DNA from: Zingiber officinale
Taxonomy: Eukaryota; Streptophyta; Magnoliopsida; Zingiberales; Zingiberaceae
DNA length: 64,000 nt
Assembly: GCF_018446385.1 (NCBI RefSeq)
Contig: NC_056000.1
Span: 48,392,722 to 48,456,721, forward strand
Direction: 5' to 3'
Below, piece by piece: positions 1-11,411 of the stretch. How positions within the stretch are numbered: position 1 is the stretch's first letter; every line of letters starts with the position of its first letter. The notes under the pieces are model-generated. The model was given only the letters and a program-made list of their open reading frames with translations, ran no database searches and was not told the origin of the DNA. The translations under genes were made by a program, and so were the position numbers.

Positions 1-1292
1 GATTGATGTTAATATTTTCATTTATATTAGGTAGGTTGTTTTCTTCATCAAAGATTACATTAGTTGTTTCTTCAACTTTTAAGGTGTTTTGATTATATAC
101 TCTAAAGGCCCTACTGGTTGAGGAGTATCCTAAAAATATTCCTTGGTTAGATTTGAGTGTAAATTTTCCTAAGTAATCTTTAGTATTTAAAATGTGAACT
201 TTAGAACCAAATACTTTTAAATAGTTTAGGTTGGGAATTTTATGGTAATATAGTTCATAAGGTGTTTTATTGTGAGGTTTGTTAATTAGAATTCTATTTT
301 GAATATAATTTGTTGTATTTATGGCTTCGACCCAAAATTTATGATTTAAATTATACTCGTTTAGCATGGTTATAACTGCTTCTTGTAGGGTTCTATTTTT
401 ACGTTCCACTAGACCATTTTGTTGGGGGGTTCTAGGACATGAAAATTCATGTTGATATCCATTTATTTTACAAAATTGGGTAAACCTATGATTTTCAAAT
501 TCCCCTCCGTGATCACTTCTGATACATTTAATTTTAGTATCTTTTTCATTTTCTGTTAATTTGCAGAAATTACTAAATATTTCAAAGGTTTCATCTTTTG
601 TTTTTAGAAATTTTACCCATGTGAATCTAGAGTAGTCATCAATTATAACTAAGCAATACTGGTTCTTGCTTAGTGACTTGGCTCCATGTGAATCAAATAG
701 GTCAAGATGAAGGAGCTCAAGCATAGAGTTAGTTCTCTCTAGATTCATTGACTTGTGTGTTGATTTGGTTTGTTTTCCTTACTGACAAGCATTACAGATT
801 GAGTTTTCAATGTTTTAATTTTGGCAAACCTCTAACTAGACCATTTTGACTCATTTTAGAAATGAGTCTAGTGTGAGTGTGACCCAGTCTTCTGTGCCAC
901 AGTTGGGTTTCCTCTTGTTGTGTCATGAGACACTTTATTGAGGATATTGATAGGTCAATTGTGTAAATGTTATTTTTTCTAAGTCCCTTAAGTCTGATTT
1001 CAGGGTTTTCGATGTTTTTAACTAAACACCCAGATTTGTCAAAATTGACTAAGTATCCATTATCACACAATTGACTTATACTTAGTAAATTAAAGTTAAA
1101 ATTTTCAACCAATAAAATATTTCGAATAATGAAGTCAGAACTAAGTTCAATATTACCTTTTCCGATTACTTTCAGTTTACCGTCGTTGCCGAATGCAATC
1201 GATCCTAAATTCTTGTATTTGAGTTTAGTAAACTTCAACTTATCTCCAGTCATGTGTCTGAAGCATCCACTATCCAACATCCATTGATCCAA
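1..1292 (-). pseudogene. Copia pol fragment: protease end, GAG-pre-integrase, integrase
   Basis: The open stretch 1292-807 starts with the protease-type motif LDSGCFRHMTG, in which DSG replaces the more common DTG as in many plant copia elements, and continues to the GAG-pre-integrase motif LWHRRLGH. A one-base frameshift near 812 moves the frame to a segment with NACQ, the last cysteine of the integrase zinc site, and a stop codon follows near 780. From there to position 1 the integrase core reads through: HLDLFD (first Asp), VIIDDYSRF, RSDHGGEF (second Asp) and NGLVERKNRTL (catalytic Glu), followed by the usual YELYYHKIPNLNYLKVFG and FLGYSSTSRAFRVYN. The reading frame is lost at the window edge. 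This is a recognisable but non-functional polyprotein piece. Confidence 0.85.
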
Positions 1293-2783
1293 TTCCTATA
1301 CATGAAGTAGTTGAATTGGTTTCCTTTTAATGGATTCAAAGATAGCTTAATTGAAGTAGACTGCTTAGTTTTTCTATCTCACCCAATCTAAGTTAGCAAT
1401 CAATTAATCCTATGGGTGTTTGTTTAAGTTAACGTTTTGAGAAGTTTTGGAAAAGGTTTTAAGTTAATTAATTGAAAATAATTTTAAGTTAATTAATTTT
1501 GTAAAATAATTTTAAGTTAATTAATTTTGTAAAATAATTTTAAGTTAATTAATTTTGTAAAATAATTTTAAGTTAATTAATTTTGTAAAATAATTTTAAG
1601 TTAATTAAAAAAATAATTTTAAGTTAATTAATTTTGTAAAATAATTTTTAAGTTAATTAATTTTGAAAATAATTTTATTAATTTTGAAAAATAATTTTAT
1701 GTTTATTAATTTTGTAAAAGAATTTTATGTTTATTAATTTTGTAAAATAATTTTAAGTTAATTAATTTTATAAAATAATTTTTAAGTTAATTAATTTTGA
1801 AAAATAATTTTATGTTTATTAATTTTTAAAAATAATTTTAAGTTAATTAATTTTGTAAAATAATTTTAAGTTAATTAATTTTGAAAATAATTTTATGTTT
1901 ATTAATTTTGTAAAAGAATTTTGAAATTAAGTTTTAAAATATTTTTAAAATAAGTTTGAAAAGATTTTTAAAAGAATTTTGAAATTAAGTTTTAAAGATT
2001 TTAAAAATAGGTTTGAAAAGATTTTTAAAAGAATTTTGAAATTAAGTTTTAAAGATTTTTTTTTAAAAAAAAAATTGATTATAGAATTTGAATTAAATGA
2101 GTTTAATTTTGAATTTGAATTTTAACTTCCTTAGTTATCTCACCCGATCTAAATTTTCAATCAAGGAATCCTATAATTTTTTGTGAGATGAATTGAGGTT
2201 CAATTTAAGAGTTTGGTTTAACTTTGTGTTAAATTCAGGTTTAGCTTTGGGTTTAACAAGTAGGTATTTTTGGGATAAACTTCTCAGTTATGGTGAGTCA
2301 CAAGGAACTCATTAAAGTAATCATGTCTTCGAGATTTCCAAATAGTCCTACCCATTGAACTTAATACTAAATCTTGGTCTAACTGGTTAGGATCCGTTTA
2401 AGGGTAGCTTCGGTCAGTTTCACTTGGCCAAATGCACCAGGTCGAAGCCATATCTTCCTAGACATGCGATGCCCAAGCTTCACTAACGTACTATCATCCA
2501 AAAACTTCACCAGTACCGTGGGTCAAGTTAAATCTAGCCCATTTTTTCTAACCTTAATTACCCTGCCGGGCAGTCTACTCTTGTTTACCCATTTCGGGTA
2601 GATTAAGTTCAGTTACCCAATCGGGTAGTTTAATTAGGGGTGCCAGCTATTCTGGATCCTCCTTCTAAATTTTTATTGATTTAAGTTGAATTTTAAATTT
2701 GAATTTTGAATTTTGAATTTTGAACCTTAATTTTGAATTTTGAATTTAATTTCGAATTTTAAATTTTAAATTTTAAATTTAAT
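1293..2783. repeat. AT-rich spacer with minisatellites between gag and pol
   Basis: No ORF is credible here. About 1450-1930 is an imperfect array of a 28-bp unit built around TTTTAAGTTAATTAA and TTTTGTAAAATAA, with roughly fifteen partial or full copies. About 1918-2060 is a second array of about 57 bp containing TTTTGAAATTAAGTTTTAAA, with three copies. 2680-2815 is a low-complexity run of TTTGAATTTTGAA-like units. About 2560-2630 contains facing TACCC and GGGTA motifs that could form hairpins. The spacer separates gag from protease inside one element. Confidence 0.7.
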
Positions 2784-4463
2784 TTAATTTAATTTTGAAT
2801 TTTGAATTTTAATTTTTATGATTTTTCTGTTAACTCCCCCTGGATCATAGCCTCGATACGGCCTATCGAGATAGTGTATTTGATCCTTTGGGACCCAGTA
2901 TTGACCAAGTCCAACTTGATTGACCAATTTGGACTTGGGGACCCATGCTTGGATTACCTTACTATTTGGTTTGTTTATTAAGGATAAATAAGATTTATAT
3001 TTCTTTTTGGTTTTGTATCCTAGCCCAGTTCTATTATAAATTGCTCTTTGTATCCCAAGAATTAAGTCAAGATTCTTGGAACCTAAAGAAAACCGTTCTA
3101 AAGTATTTTTAAAATTTTTGACCTGGTTTTTCATATCAGAGTTTTCTTCCTCAAGTTTTTGAACTTGAGTTGAATTTTCAGTCTGAACTTGGTCAGGTAA
3201 TGATTTAGAGTTAGTCACTTCTTTAAGGACTACTATTTCCTTTAGAAGTGACTTGACCTTAAGGTTCGACTTAGCTAGTTTGCGCAACAAATAATTGACT
3301 AGATTATTCAGACGAGGGATACTTACAGCGGGATCTGGCCCTTCGGAAACTGATACGGATCCATGGCTTCGCTCGGACTCGGTCTCGCTCTCGGATTCGT
3401 CGATCTGGTCCCGGGTCATCAGTGCGAGTAAACTCGTCTGATCGAGTTCATCGTCGATATCTTCTTTTGAGGATTCGTCCCACGTCGCCTTTAGGGCCTT
3501 CTTCTTTCTTTGCTTCTTAGCTTCCTTTTGATTTGGGCAGTTGGCCTTGACATGCCCCTTCTGGTTGCACCCGTAGCAGATAACTTCGAACTTACCTTTA
3601 GAACTTGGTTGAACCTCTTTGGTTTGTACCACCTTCTTTAGATCTTTCTTGTTGAAGCCCTTCTTCTTCTTGTAGAGTTTCTTTACGAGGTTCACGAGCT
3701 CGGTTGTTAGCTCATCGTCTTCATCGTCCGAGTCGGGATCTTCTTCCGATTCAGGTTCAGTTCTTCGTCGTGCTCTCGGTTCGCATGTTCGACTGGCACC
3801 TGCAATCAAAGCAACCCCCTTCTCGGTCGGCTGTGCATTAGTCTGCTCATGTAATTCAAACTCACATAATAATTCATCTAATTTAATACTAGATAAATCC
3901 TTAGAGACTTTGTAGGCATCTACCATTGATGCCCACAATGTGCTCCTCGGAAACGAATTTAATGCATACCTTATGACGTCCCGATTCTCTATCTTTTGCC
4001 CTATTCCGTGGAGAGAGTTGAGGATGTCTTGAATTCTTGCGTGTAGTGAACTCGCCATCTCACATTCCTGCATTTTCAGATTATATAATTTATTAAGTAG
4101 TAAATCACGTTTACTTACCTTTGTATCGGAGGTTCCCTCGTGAAGTTCAATCAGCTTTTCCCAAAGCTCCTTTGCTGATGAGAATGGACCAACTCTGTTG
4201 AGCTCCTCTTTGGTCAATCCACACTGGAGGGTGCAGGTAGCTCTGGCGTTGGCTTCCACTTTCTTGATGAGGGAGGGTTCCCAGTCTTCGTAGGGAGTAG
4301 GTTTGCCATCAGTGTTAGTCGGTAGTTGAAATCCAGTTCGGATGATCATCCACATCTCGAACTGGATCTTTAGAAACGTCTCCATTCATCCCTTCCAGTA
4401 CCCGAAATCTTCTCCGGAGAAGAGCCGGGGATGGACGGTGCTGAAACCCTCTTGTTGGGCCAT
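2784..4463 (-). pseudogene. gag of the Sirevirus-like element A (one nonsense codon)
   Basis: This encodes the capsid/nucleocapsid precursor. The natural start is probably the ATG at 4463-4461 (MAQQEGFSTVHPRLF), because the FSGEDFGYWK motif that opens plant copia gags follows it. A TGA at 4388-4386 then interrupts the frame where an Arg codon is usual (YWKxRMETFL), and 533 codons follow without a stop. The region around ELNRVGPFSSAKELWEKL is the UBN2-type gag core. An acidic tract (ESEEDPDSDDEDDE) precedes a lysine-rich stretch and a single CCHC zinc knuckle (CYGCNQKGHVKANC, about residue 270 counted from 4385). A coiled-coil-like segment follows, and the C-terminus has two copies of a WVPK motif. 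The extreme C-terminus runs into low-complexity AT-rich sequence, so the true end is uncertain. Confidence 0.85.
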
Positions 4464-4710
4464 CGAGATAATATGCAAAGAGAAAAATAAAGAAATACGT
4501 CCCAAGACTAAGTCTTAGATTAGTAGTGCGGGAGTAAAGAATTGAAAACAAAACTAACTCGAGTGGTGTTGCACCAACTTCGAGCGAGGTCGATACGAAC
4601 GAAAAAAAAATTGGAATATAGTAATAATACTAATTTCAGTTGACTCCGAAAAATTTAGAACACCGCGAAAAATTACGTGATTGGTGGTTGCACCAGATCA
4701 ACGCTACCCC

Positions 4711-4722
4711 GCTCTGATACCA
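4711..4722 (-). promoter_or_regulatory. Primer binding site (tRNA-Met type) of element A
   Basis: The minus strand reads TGGTATCAGAGC, complementary to the 3' end of initiator tRNA-Met, two bases after the LTR terminus (CAACA AT TGGTATC). It fixes the minus orientation and the U5 end of the LTR at 4725. Confidence 0.85.
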
Positions 4723-4724
4723 AT

Positions 4725-5971
4725 TGTTGGATCGAGAAACGCTAGAGGGGGGGTGAATAGCACTCGCGGCTTTCACAATTTTCGAATTCGTACGAGTAAA
4801 AACAAACGCAGCAGAATTAAAGAAAAAACAGATGAACACAGTGGATTTACTTCGTTCGGAGCCTATGACGACTCCTACTCGAAGGCCCGCGATCCTTGAT
4901 CGTTTTCCGTGGGCAACAACTATAAGCACGAGAATTATTACAATCTACGTACAAGTTAAAATAGTAATAAAAAATACCGACAACACTTAGAGAATATGAA
5001 TTCTGGAGCTCAGGGTCGTCGAAAAGTAGTCGCAGCACTTCGGGAACCTTTCGTTAGCAGCTAATCGCATATAGGGATCGCTTGGAATTGTTGTCTTGAG
5101 CTGCTGGTCGAGATCCCTTATAAAGGGTGTTCAAGGCGCATTCCACTGTTCACCAAGGCGCCTTGAATGAGCCGAGTCAGCCGCGGAGATAAGGGCTGAA
5201 CTGGTCGAACCTTATCAGGTTCAAGGCGCCTCTAGCCTCTCCAAGGCGCCTTCATCAAGCTGTCCAAGGCGCCTTGGCTTCCTTCAAGGCGCCTCCAAGC
5301 TTGCTTCGCAGCCAGCTCAGGTTTTGCACCCGAGACGCCTCCAAGCTCCATGGAGGCGCCTCGGACACTGTTCATCTAAGGTTAATCTTTGCACTTTGGT
5401 CCCTGCAAGATACATTAATCCCAAATATACCCTACAACACAAAGTTAGCACATAAAACATAATAGATGTGATAATGACAGTCTCCGGACTGTCCGAGTCT
5501 GACTTCGGGTTTCCAACCGGAAACCCTAGGTCGACCCGACGCCTACTGTTCCCTCTACGGGGAACGCGTCCTCACCTACTCCACTCAGGAGATTTACCTG
5601 ATGCCAGTCCGGTCCTCCTAACTGACTGGACTTTTGCTCAGCACTCGAAGCTTCCGAACTTTCTGCTGGACATCCGCTTTCCGGCTAGTCCAGTCTTTCA
5701 CCTGATTCGCGACACCAGGACTTTCCACCTAGGGTTACCACCCCCTAGGACTTTTGCCTGAAGCCTTCGACCTATCAAGACTTTCCGTATAGGGTTACCA
5801 CCCCCTATGACCTAGGGTTACCACCCCCTAGGGTTTTTACCTTGCCTAACCACAGTTAGGTCTTTTCCTGAAATACTTAACAGACTTGTTAGATCACAAT
5901 ACACCTTAACTTTGAATCCTTTGCCATTATCAAAACTCAAGTTCGATCTTCGGATGCTTCCCGCACCAACA
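4725..5971 (-). repeat. 5' LTR of element A (1247 bp)
   Basis: On the minus strand it begins TGTTGGTGCGGGAAGC at 5971 and ends GATCCAACA at 4725. The same family is seen as a solo LTR at 32461-33643 and in diverged form at 11816-12800. Between about 5125 and 5370 there is a dense cluster of the palindrome AAGGCGCCTT and variants. A TATAA box lies in CCTTTATAAGGG at about 5117 on the minus strand, just downstream of the cluster in transcription. The minus-strand motif ATTCACCCCCCCTC near the U5 end is shared by all Sirevirus-like LTRs here. Confidence 0.85.
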
Positions 5972-7420
5972 GCTTCATTATTGAACCTATCCAGATGATC
6001 ATCTAGATCGGTCGATCGGTTGTATGTCTCGATCGCCAGCGGGGTATAGTGTTTGGGCAGAGGGTCTTGTAAGATCTCCTCGGAAAACTGTCGATTGATC
6101 CGTTAGGGCGACGTGTTGCTTCGGGGTGTTGTGCCTTTTCGCACATCCCAAACAGGAGCATCATCCGAAGACGATCCCCGTTCTTGATTCACCTGGGCTA
6201 TTTCTGAGGGGGTTTGGAACAAGGCGCGATAAAAGGGGATCAGCACGGGTGGTGCTTCCCCCTGTGTGGCGGTCGGCCTTCTATTCTACCCCGCTCGTCT
6301 CCCATTCGCCAATGTTGCAGGCTGCGACGCTTGCCGATCGGCTAACGCCTGTAGTTGTTGCTGCTCGATCATTTTTGCCGCTCGGGCTTGCACGAGCATG
6401 TCGAGCTCTTCCTGGGTAAGCGTCACGGTTGTGAGCCATCCAGCGCCCTCCATCTTCTCGGCTCAGATGCAGGTTACGTTCCCACAGACAGCACCAAATA
6501 TGATCCTGTCCGAAAGTCGAAGAGATGGAAAGCCGGGGATGTGGCGCTCCCGATGACCTCCTATGGACTCCGCTCCGACCTGCAACACAGCTGACGTCAG
6601 TGTCGATTCAGGGAAGGGGCCCCCGGCGTTGGCCTTCCAACGCTTAACTCAGTCACCAATAATGAAATATAAGGCAGAGCAACAAGAAGACTATAGCACA
6701 AACAGTGAATATCGCATACCTCCGCCGATGCTTGGACCCCCCCCCCCTTTATATAGAGCTCCTGTAGCGCGCATGCACGCTTCCCAAAGCGAGCACGCTT
6801 CTCAAAGTTTTCCCTGAAAAGACTTGTCAATAAAGCATCCCTGACACAATATCATAACGGGCTGAGCATATATCTGAAGTGACAGTGGAAGCTTCCACCG
6901 TACGATCTTATGGCTGTCAATGCTCGGTGTCGGCTGTCCATGCTAGGCCGAGCGGGTTGGCCGCTCGCCCGAGATCTCGTGCCTCTGATGCCCCGTCTGG
7001 TTGGCCAGGACCTCACTAGTCCTATGCGTGTCTGCTCAACCGAAGTTCCCCTCTGCCACTGCCACTGCCAGTGCCACTACCACTGTCGAGACCTGCTGCC
7101 AAGCTGAGCGGGATAGCCGCTCGGCCGAAGTTGAACTCTGCCCATATCAAGCTTTGTTGTCTTGCCGAGTGGGGTAGCCGCTCGGCCCGACTTTTGCACC
7201 TCATCTCCTCCTCTGTTCGACTTTCAATATTCCTTCAAGCGTCGATCATTTAACTCCTCCCCGTATCGAAGGAGGCGGCGGATCGAGGCCTTCTTCCCCG
7301 GTCGAGACATGCTTTGCCCGACCGGCCGATGCTATCCACGCGTTGACCGCCTTAACTTTGACCTTCATCGTGATCACTGGATGGGGCCCCTCATCATCAT
7401 CCCGCATCTGTATAGTTGCC
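5972..7420 (-). mobile_element. Ty3/gypsy Tat-type element remnant: 5' LTR, primer site, gag start
   Basis: On the minus strand the LTR (about 7420 to 6501) is followed directly by a primer-site-like motif (TTTGGTGCTGTCTGTGGG, 6498-6481) and by a broken gag-like stretch (about 6420-5972, with LTQEELDMLVQARAAKM and several stops). It is then cut by element A at 5971. A TATATAAAG box lies in the LTR near 6755. The LTR 3' end (GGACAGGATCA on the minus strand) is the same as both ends of the palindromic element at 32282-38960, so the two belong to related Tat families. Placement in Tat rests on that relationship and is inferred. The 5' boundary of the LTR is uncertain by about 20 bp. Confidence 0.65.
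6501..7420 (-). repeat. LTR of the Tat remnant, with repeated hairpin motif
   Basis: The plus strand starts TGATCCTGTCCGAAAG. Three inverted-repeat motifs of the type CGAGCGG-N(4-6)-CCGCTCG occur near 6952-6972, 7104-7124 and 7165-7184. A homopolymer C run lies at about 6738-6747. ORFs read here in several frames are GC-rich LTR artefacts. Confidence 0.6.
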
Positions 7421-7950
7421 AGCTATTTCTAACTAGGTCCATTAAAATTATAAAATTAAATAGTTACAATCCTGAAAAAAAACAACATTTTCAAAAAATA
7501 TGTGCATACGTACATAAAACTCCGTTTGCAGGGCAAACTCATTTGCACAGCACGACATGGAAAGAAACACGTAAAATTTTCCTGATTAATGATCGAGACT
7601 CTCTAATTCGGCATATGGATGGATTGGTTTAGGGATTATAATTTTTTTCAATTAGAGAATATGATAAATGAAAAGGATATGCTTTTTTTAAGTGACTATT
7701 AGTTATTGTGTAGTCATCAAGATATAAAGAAAGATATATTTAAACACATCAAATTTTAATCCTATAATTTAATATGATAATACTCTATCCTCCCAAAGAA
7801 GCTTACGACAGATGTTCTCAATAAATTTATTTTAATAAATAATAAATTAAAAATATTGAATTGATGGAACATAACGCCTTTCGATTTAACCCGGATCTCT
7901 CGTTAAGAAACACGCGAATTGACCCGACGCCAGCCCGTTCTCACTCCGCC
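7421..7950. other. Intergenic stretch upstream of the methylesterase
   Basis: AT-rich single-copy-looking sequence without a credible ORF. It separates the Tat LTR from the host gene, so the upstream control region free of recognisable transposons is only about 0.55 kb. Confidence 0.5.
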
Positions 7951-7953
7951 TTC

Positions 7954-7960
7954 TATAAAA
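7954..7960 (+). promoter_or_regulatory. TATA box of the methylesterase gene
   Basis: TATAAAA lies 53 bp upstream of the ATG at 8013. The expected start of transcription is near 7985-7990, giving a 5' UTR of about 25 bp. Confidence 0.6.
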
Positions 7961-8012
7961 CGGGCACCCACAAGTCGACTCTTCAAACTTCAAAGTCCCA
8001 CAGTCACATCAC

Positions 8013-9160
8013 ATGGCCGACTCCAGCAGCCACCACATTGTCCTCGTTCACGGCGCCTGCCACGGCGCCTGGTCCTGGTACAAGCTCATCTCCCTTCTCC
8101 GCTCCGCCGGCCACCGAGTCACCGCGCTTGATCTCGCTGCTTCCGGCGTCGACGAGCGCCGCTTCTCCGACCTCAGGAACTTCGCTGACTACAACCAGCC
8201 CCTGATCGACCTTCTGGCTGCGCTGCCCCCGGGCGAGCGCATCGTCCTCGTCGGCCACAGCCTCGGGGGTCTCAACATCGCCTTCGCCATGGACAGGTTC
8301 CCACACAAGGTCGCCGTCGGCGTCTTCGTCACTGCCTTCTTGCCCGACACCGTTCATCCTCCCTCGTTCGTCTATACCAAGGTGAGCAAGCTAAACGAGT
8401 CTTGATTTTTCAAAATCTACCTTTGAGCGTACGTACGTTTTGATTGAATTCTGTTCTTGTGAAGGTCCATCTGGAAGATCCGACCTTGCCGTTTTGGTTG
8501 GATACCCAATTCGGCACGGTAGGGGACAAGGAGAACGGCCCTCTGTCGATGGTGTTAGGCCCCAAGTTCGTCTCCCTCCTTTACAATCGCTCACCGCCGG
8601 AGGTATGGCTCTGCTCATAGGCAGAGAAACATCATCAATCGTTGTAGAAATCGATGAGTAACTGTCTTTATTGATAAATCTAAAAAAAAAATTATAAAAA
8701 ATAATGAGTACAAAAGTTGATTATAAAAAATTCTAAATCCTAAATTAAAAAAAAAGACTAAATTATCCTCAAAATTATAAATAAATAATTATAATTATAT
8801 ATAATTTAACAATCATCACATTCACCTCTCTTCTTCTTCTAACAAAATCGCATCTTGGTGAAGGATTTTGCCTTGGCCATGACGCTTGTGAGGCCGTCTT
8901 CCCTGTTCGTGAAGGAACTGGAGTCGTCGTCGCCGCTCTCGGCGTCGGGGTATGGCTCGGTGGCTAAGGTGTTCGTCGTGTGCGAGAAGGACGAGGGGCT
9001 GCAGGCGAGCTTCCAGCGGTGGATGATCGAGAACTACCCGGTGAACGAGGTGAGGGTGATCGAGGAGGCCGACCACATGGCGATGATGTCGACGCCGGAG
9101 AAGCTGAGCCAGTTCATCTCGGAGATCGCCGACAAGTACGCTAGCTTCATAAATGAATAA
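8013..9160 (+). CDS. Methylesterase, MES/SABP2-like alpha/beta hydrolase (three exons)
   Basis: This is the only intact host gene in the window. Exons 8013-8381, 8465-8602 and 8864-9160 join in phase 0 to 267 codons, the usual length of the plant MES family. Both introns (83 and 261 bp) are GT-AG and lie where family introns are expected, after VYTK and after SPPE. Family features seen are the oxyanion-side motif LVHGACHGAWSWYK, the nucleophile elbow GHSLGG (Ser83), the acid in CEKDEG (Asp212) and the histidine in EADHMAM (His240). The family hydrolyses methyl esters of hormones such as salicylate, jasmonate or indole-acetate in the cytosol; the substrate cannot be told from sequence alone. 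There is no signal peptide. Exon GC is very high, typical of monocot genes, against AT-rich introns. No frameshift or stop is present, so it is probably functional. Confidence 0.92.
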
Positions 9161-9191
9161 TACCATAAAAGCAGGTGTTGCAATCTAAAAT

Positions 9192-9197
9192 AATAAA
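9192..9197 (+). terminator. Possible polyadenylation signal of the methylesterase
   Basis: AATAAA lies 32 bp after the stop codon, with further AATAA motifs and T-rich sequence downstream. Confidence 0.4.
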
Positions 9198-10710
9198 TAA
9201 AATCACCTTTTACTGTTTTTGTTTTATTATATATATAAAAAATAAAGTGTGTGATTTGTAAAAGTATTTGTAATAAAAATAATTTGTAAGTTGTAAAAGT
9301 ATTTGTAATAAAAACAAAGAAAAAAGTATACAACTTTTATCCTCTTTTTACTTTAAGAGGGTGAAAATGAAAAGTGAAGAAATTTGTTTGGTAACCAAAG
9401 AGCGTAGCCAGTCTTCGGAAATGTCCAAATCACAAAAGCATTTTAGAAATGTCCAAATCACATACTTCTCATGGATTAAATTCACATTTTATCCTTCCGA
9501 GGTAATTGAAAAAGACATTTCTGAACCGCAAAGTGTTTTCTCAAAGAAAGTGACGTACCTTCAAAGCAACGGTGACAGCCTGCAAATGGTGCGGGTAAAT
9601 TTTCGATGGACGGTGCAAGTAATTTTTCGGAACGGTGATTCTCTGTTACGTGAAAAGGTCGAACAAAGAAGAGGTGATAAAAGTCGGGCTGGTGGAAAAT
9701 ATTTTCTGACAAATGGTGCAGTTTCCTGTTATAGAAAATATAAAAAAAAAATTGAGGTATAAATTGTTATTTCAGTGGAGTATGATTATCTTCTAACGTA
9801 GCAGGTGATTCTACGTTTGGCATATGCTCTTCTCTGATAAACAGTGCTGTCTATAGCTTGGACAGTCTTCATGAGCTAACTACTCCCGATCACATGGCTC
9901 TCTCATAATCACTAGTTGAAAGCGACAAAAATATGATTTGACAATTCTATGTTATAGAGTTGAAGGGAGGCGTAAGCAAGTGTGACACGTGGTTTAAAAA
10001 AATAAAGTAGTTTTTAAATACTTTGATCCAGCTTTCCAGAGATGCAACAAACATAGTTAGGCGACGGTAACATCTCAAATAACCTTTTTCATTATTGTAG
10101 GCCGGAAAAGTTTCGTTATATTGTCTAATGATTATTTTTGTCATTATAGAAAAATCAATCACATAAGAGTGATAGTTGATTTTGTGATATGGATGAAATT
10201 TTATGCTCCGATCAATCTTGTGAATAACATACAAGTGTTATTCTATTAATGTGTAAATGAATTAATATGATGTATAAATATCTATTATATGTTTCATAAA
10301 AGGTGAAATTTATCATCCTAGCCACCCCCCTCCACGGCTGCCCCACACTATTGGGATGAAGTGAATCAGGAAATCAAAGCTAGTCATTAAATGGGAGGTA
10401 ATTCCTCGGTCTTTGATGGAATTCAACTCTTGCTCAATTCTTAAAAATTTTATAAGTTTAAACTTCCCCAGTACCCTTGAAAATTTTTTGTTCTTAAATT
10501 TTTTTTTCCTTTCCTTTACTCAGTCAATTTTTCTACACTTGCTATGCTTATTATTTTTTATGAATGTTAAAGGGAGGGTTAGGTGGATTTAGTAAAAATT
10601 AAATGATACTTCAAAATCAAACTAACTTAAACCATGCCATATGTTTATTTATTTTTTTCTTATTTTTAACTAACTCAACCCAAGTTGTCATTGCATCAAA
10701 AATAGAGAGA
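9198..10710. other. Intergenic AT-rich stretch, no supported gene
   Basis: The longest ORF (9361-9762) has no recognisable domain, no splice context and the base composition of its surroundings. I see no LTR, primer site or terminal inverted repeat until 10711. Confidence 0.5.
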
Positions 10711-10870
10711 TTGTTGGTGTGGTTAGCACTAACGGTCTAACTCAGATTTTGATGAATGACAAAGTAAGTTAAGTTAGTTTTGTTGTAATCTAACACTTTC
10801 ACTTAGTGTGCAGGAGAAATCCAGCTAAATCAACGGACCGACCAAATAGCAAGTGTGAAGTCCAGATAGG
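10711..10870 (+). repeat. Truncated Sirevirus-type LTR start (family E, plus)
   Basis: It begins TGTTGGTGTGGTTAGCACTA, closely related to the minus-strand LTR start at 13553. It breaks off near 10870, where reversed primer-site and U5 fragments begin. It is the left member of an inverted pair flanking the cluster 10711-13553. Confidence 0.6.
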
Positions 10871-10902
10871 TCGACGAGCTGACCGGATATTTGACACAAA
10901 AC

Positions 10903-11390
10903 CCGCTTTGATACCAATTGTAGGATTGAAAAAGCAATGAATAAGAATGCTCGAACAGTAGTTATACCGATTCAGAGCGACCTCGCTCTGATACTAATTG
11001 TAGGATCGAAAAGCGCTAGAGGGGGGTGAATAGCGCTCATGGATAATTCGTTTATTTCGAGTAAACTCAAAGTAAATACGCAGCGGAAATAAAAGAAAGA
11101 CAAATAAAACACAAACGCCAAGGATTTACTTGGTTCTGAGCTTGTGGTGACTCCGATCCTACTCCAAGGCCCGCACATAAGAGTGCATTCGATGGTTAAT
11201 CACTAATCAATCCGAAATAATACAGAACGATTACAGTTGTAGTACAAGTAACTTTTAAGTAAAATAATACTGACAACTTCGTATGAGGAAATCTCTAGAA
11301 GAATCGTTGTCGGAGCTTTCGGGCATCGTGAAAGCGTTTTCTGAGCAGCTCGAAGAAGTGAAAGTCGTTTGTTGCATTGTCCCCAACCCC
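10903..11390 (-). repeat. U5/primer-site fragments of Sirevirus-type LTRs (minus)
   Basis: Two minus-strand primer-site-like motifs (GATACCAATTG at about 10911 and CGCTCTGATACTAATTG at about 10984) each precede an LTR U5 end (TAGGATTG and TAGGATCGAAAAGCGC). The second piece continues to about 11390 and matches 11816-12190, the U5-R half of family F. No coding sequence is present. Confidence 0.6.
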
Positions 11391-11411
11391 TTTCATTATC
11401 CTTTCATTATG

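Larger units (their letters stand above)
1..5971 (-). mobile_element. Sirevirus-like Ty1/copia retrotransposon, 5' part (family A)
   Basis: Read on the minus strand, the order is 5' LTR (5971-4725), tRNA-Met type primer site, gag (4463-2784), an AT-rich spacer, then protease, GAG-pre-integrase and integrase, running off the left edge. The reverse transcriptase, RNase H and 3' LTR lie outside the window. Copia is shown by the integrase preceding any RT. The Sirevirus-like assignment rests on the primer site directly after an LTR ending in CCAACA, the C-rich tract before the LTR end, and the separate gag with zinc knuckle; it is an inference. The element sits in the gag of a Tat element. Gag has a nonsense codon and pol has a frameshift and a stop, so the copy is inactive. 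Confidence 0.85.

Noticed and set aside
6126..7253. Seven short ORFs of 60-97 codons in both directions
   Set aside because: They lie within a GC-rich LTR and decayed gag. Only the minus-strand gag-like reading has any family resemblance.
9361..9762. 133-codon plus-strand ORF downstream of the methylesterase
   Set aside because: There is no recognisable domain, biased Lys/Ser composition follows the local AT content, and there is no promoter or splice context.
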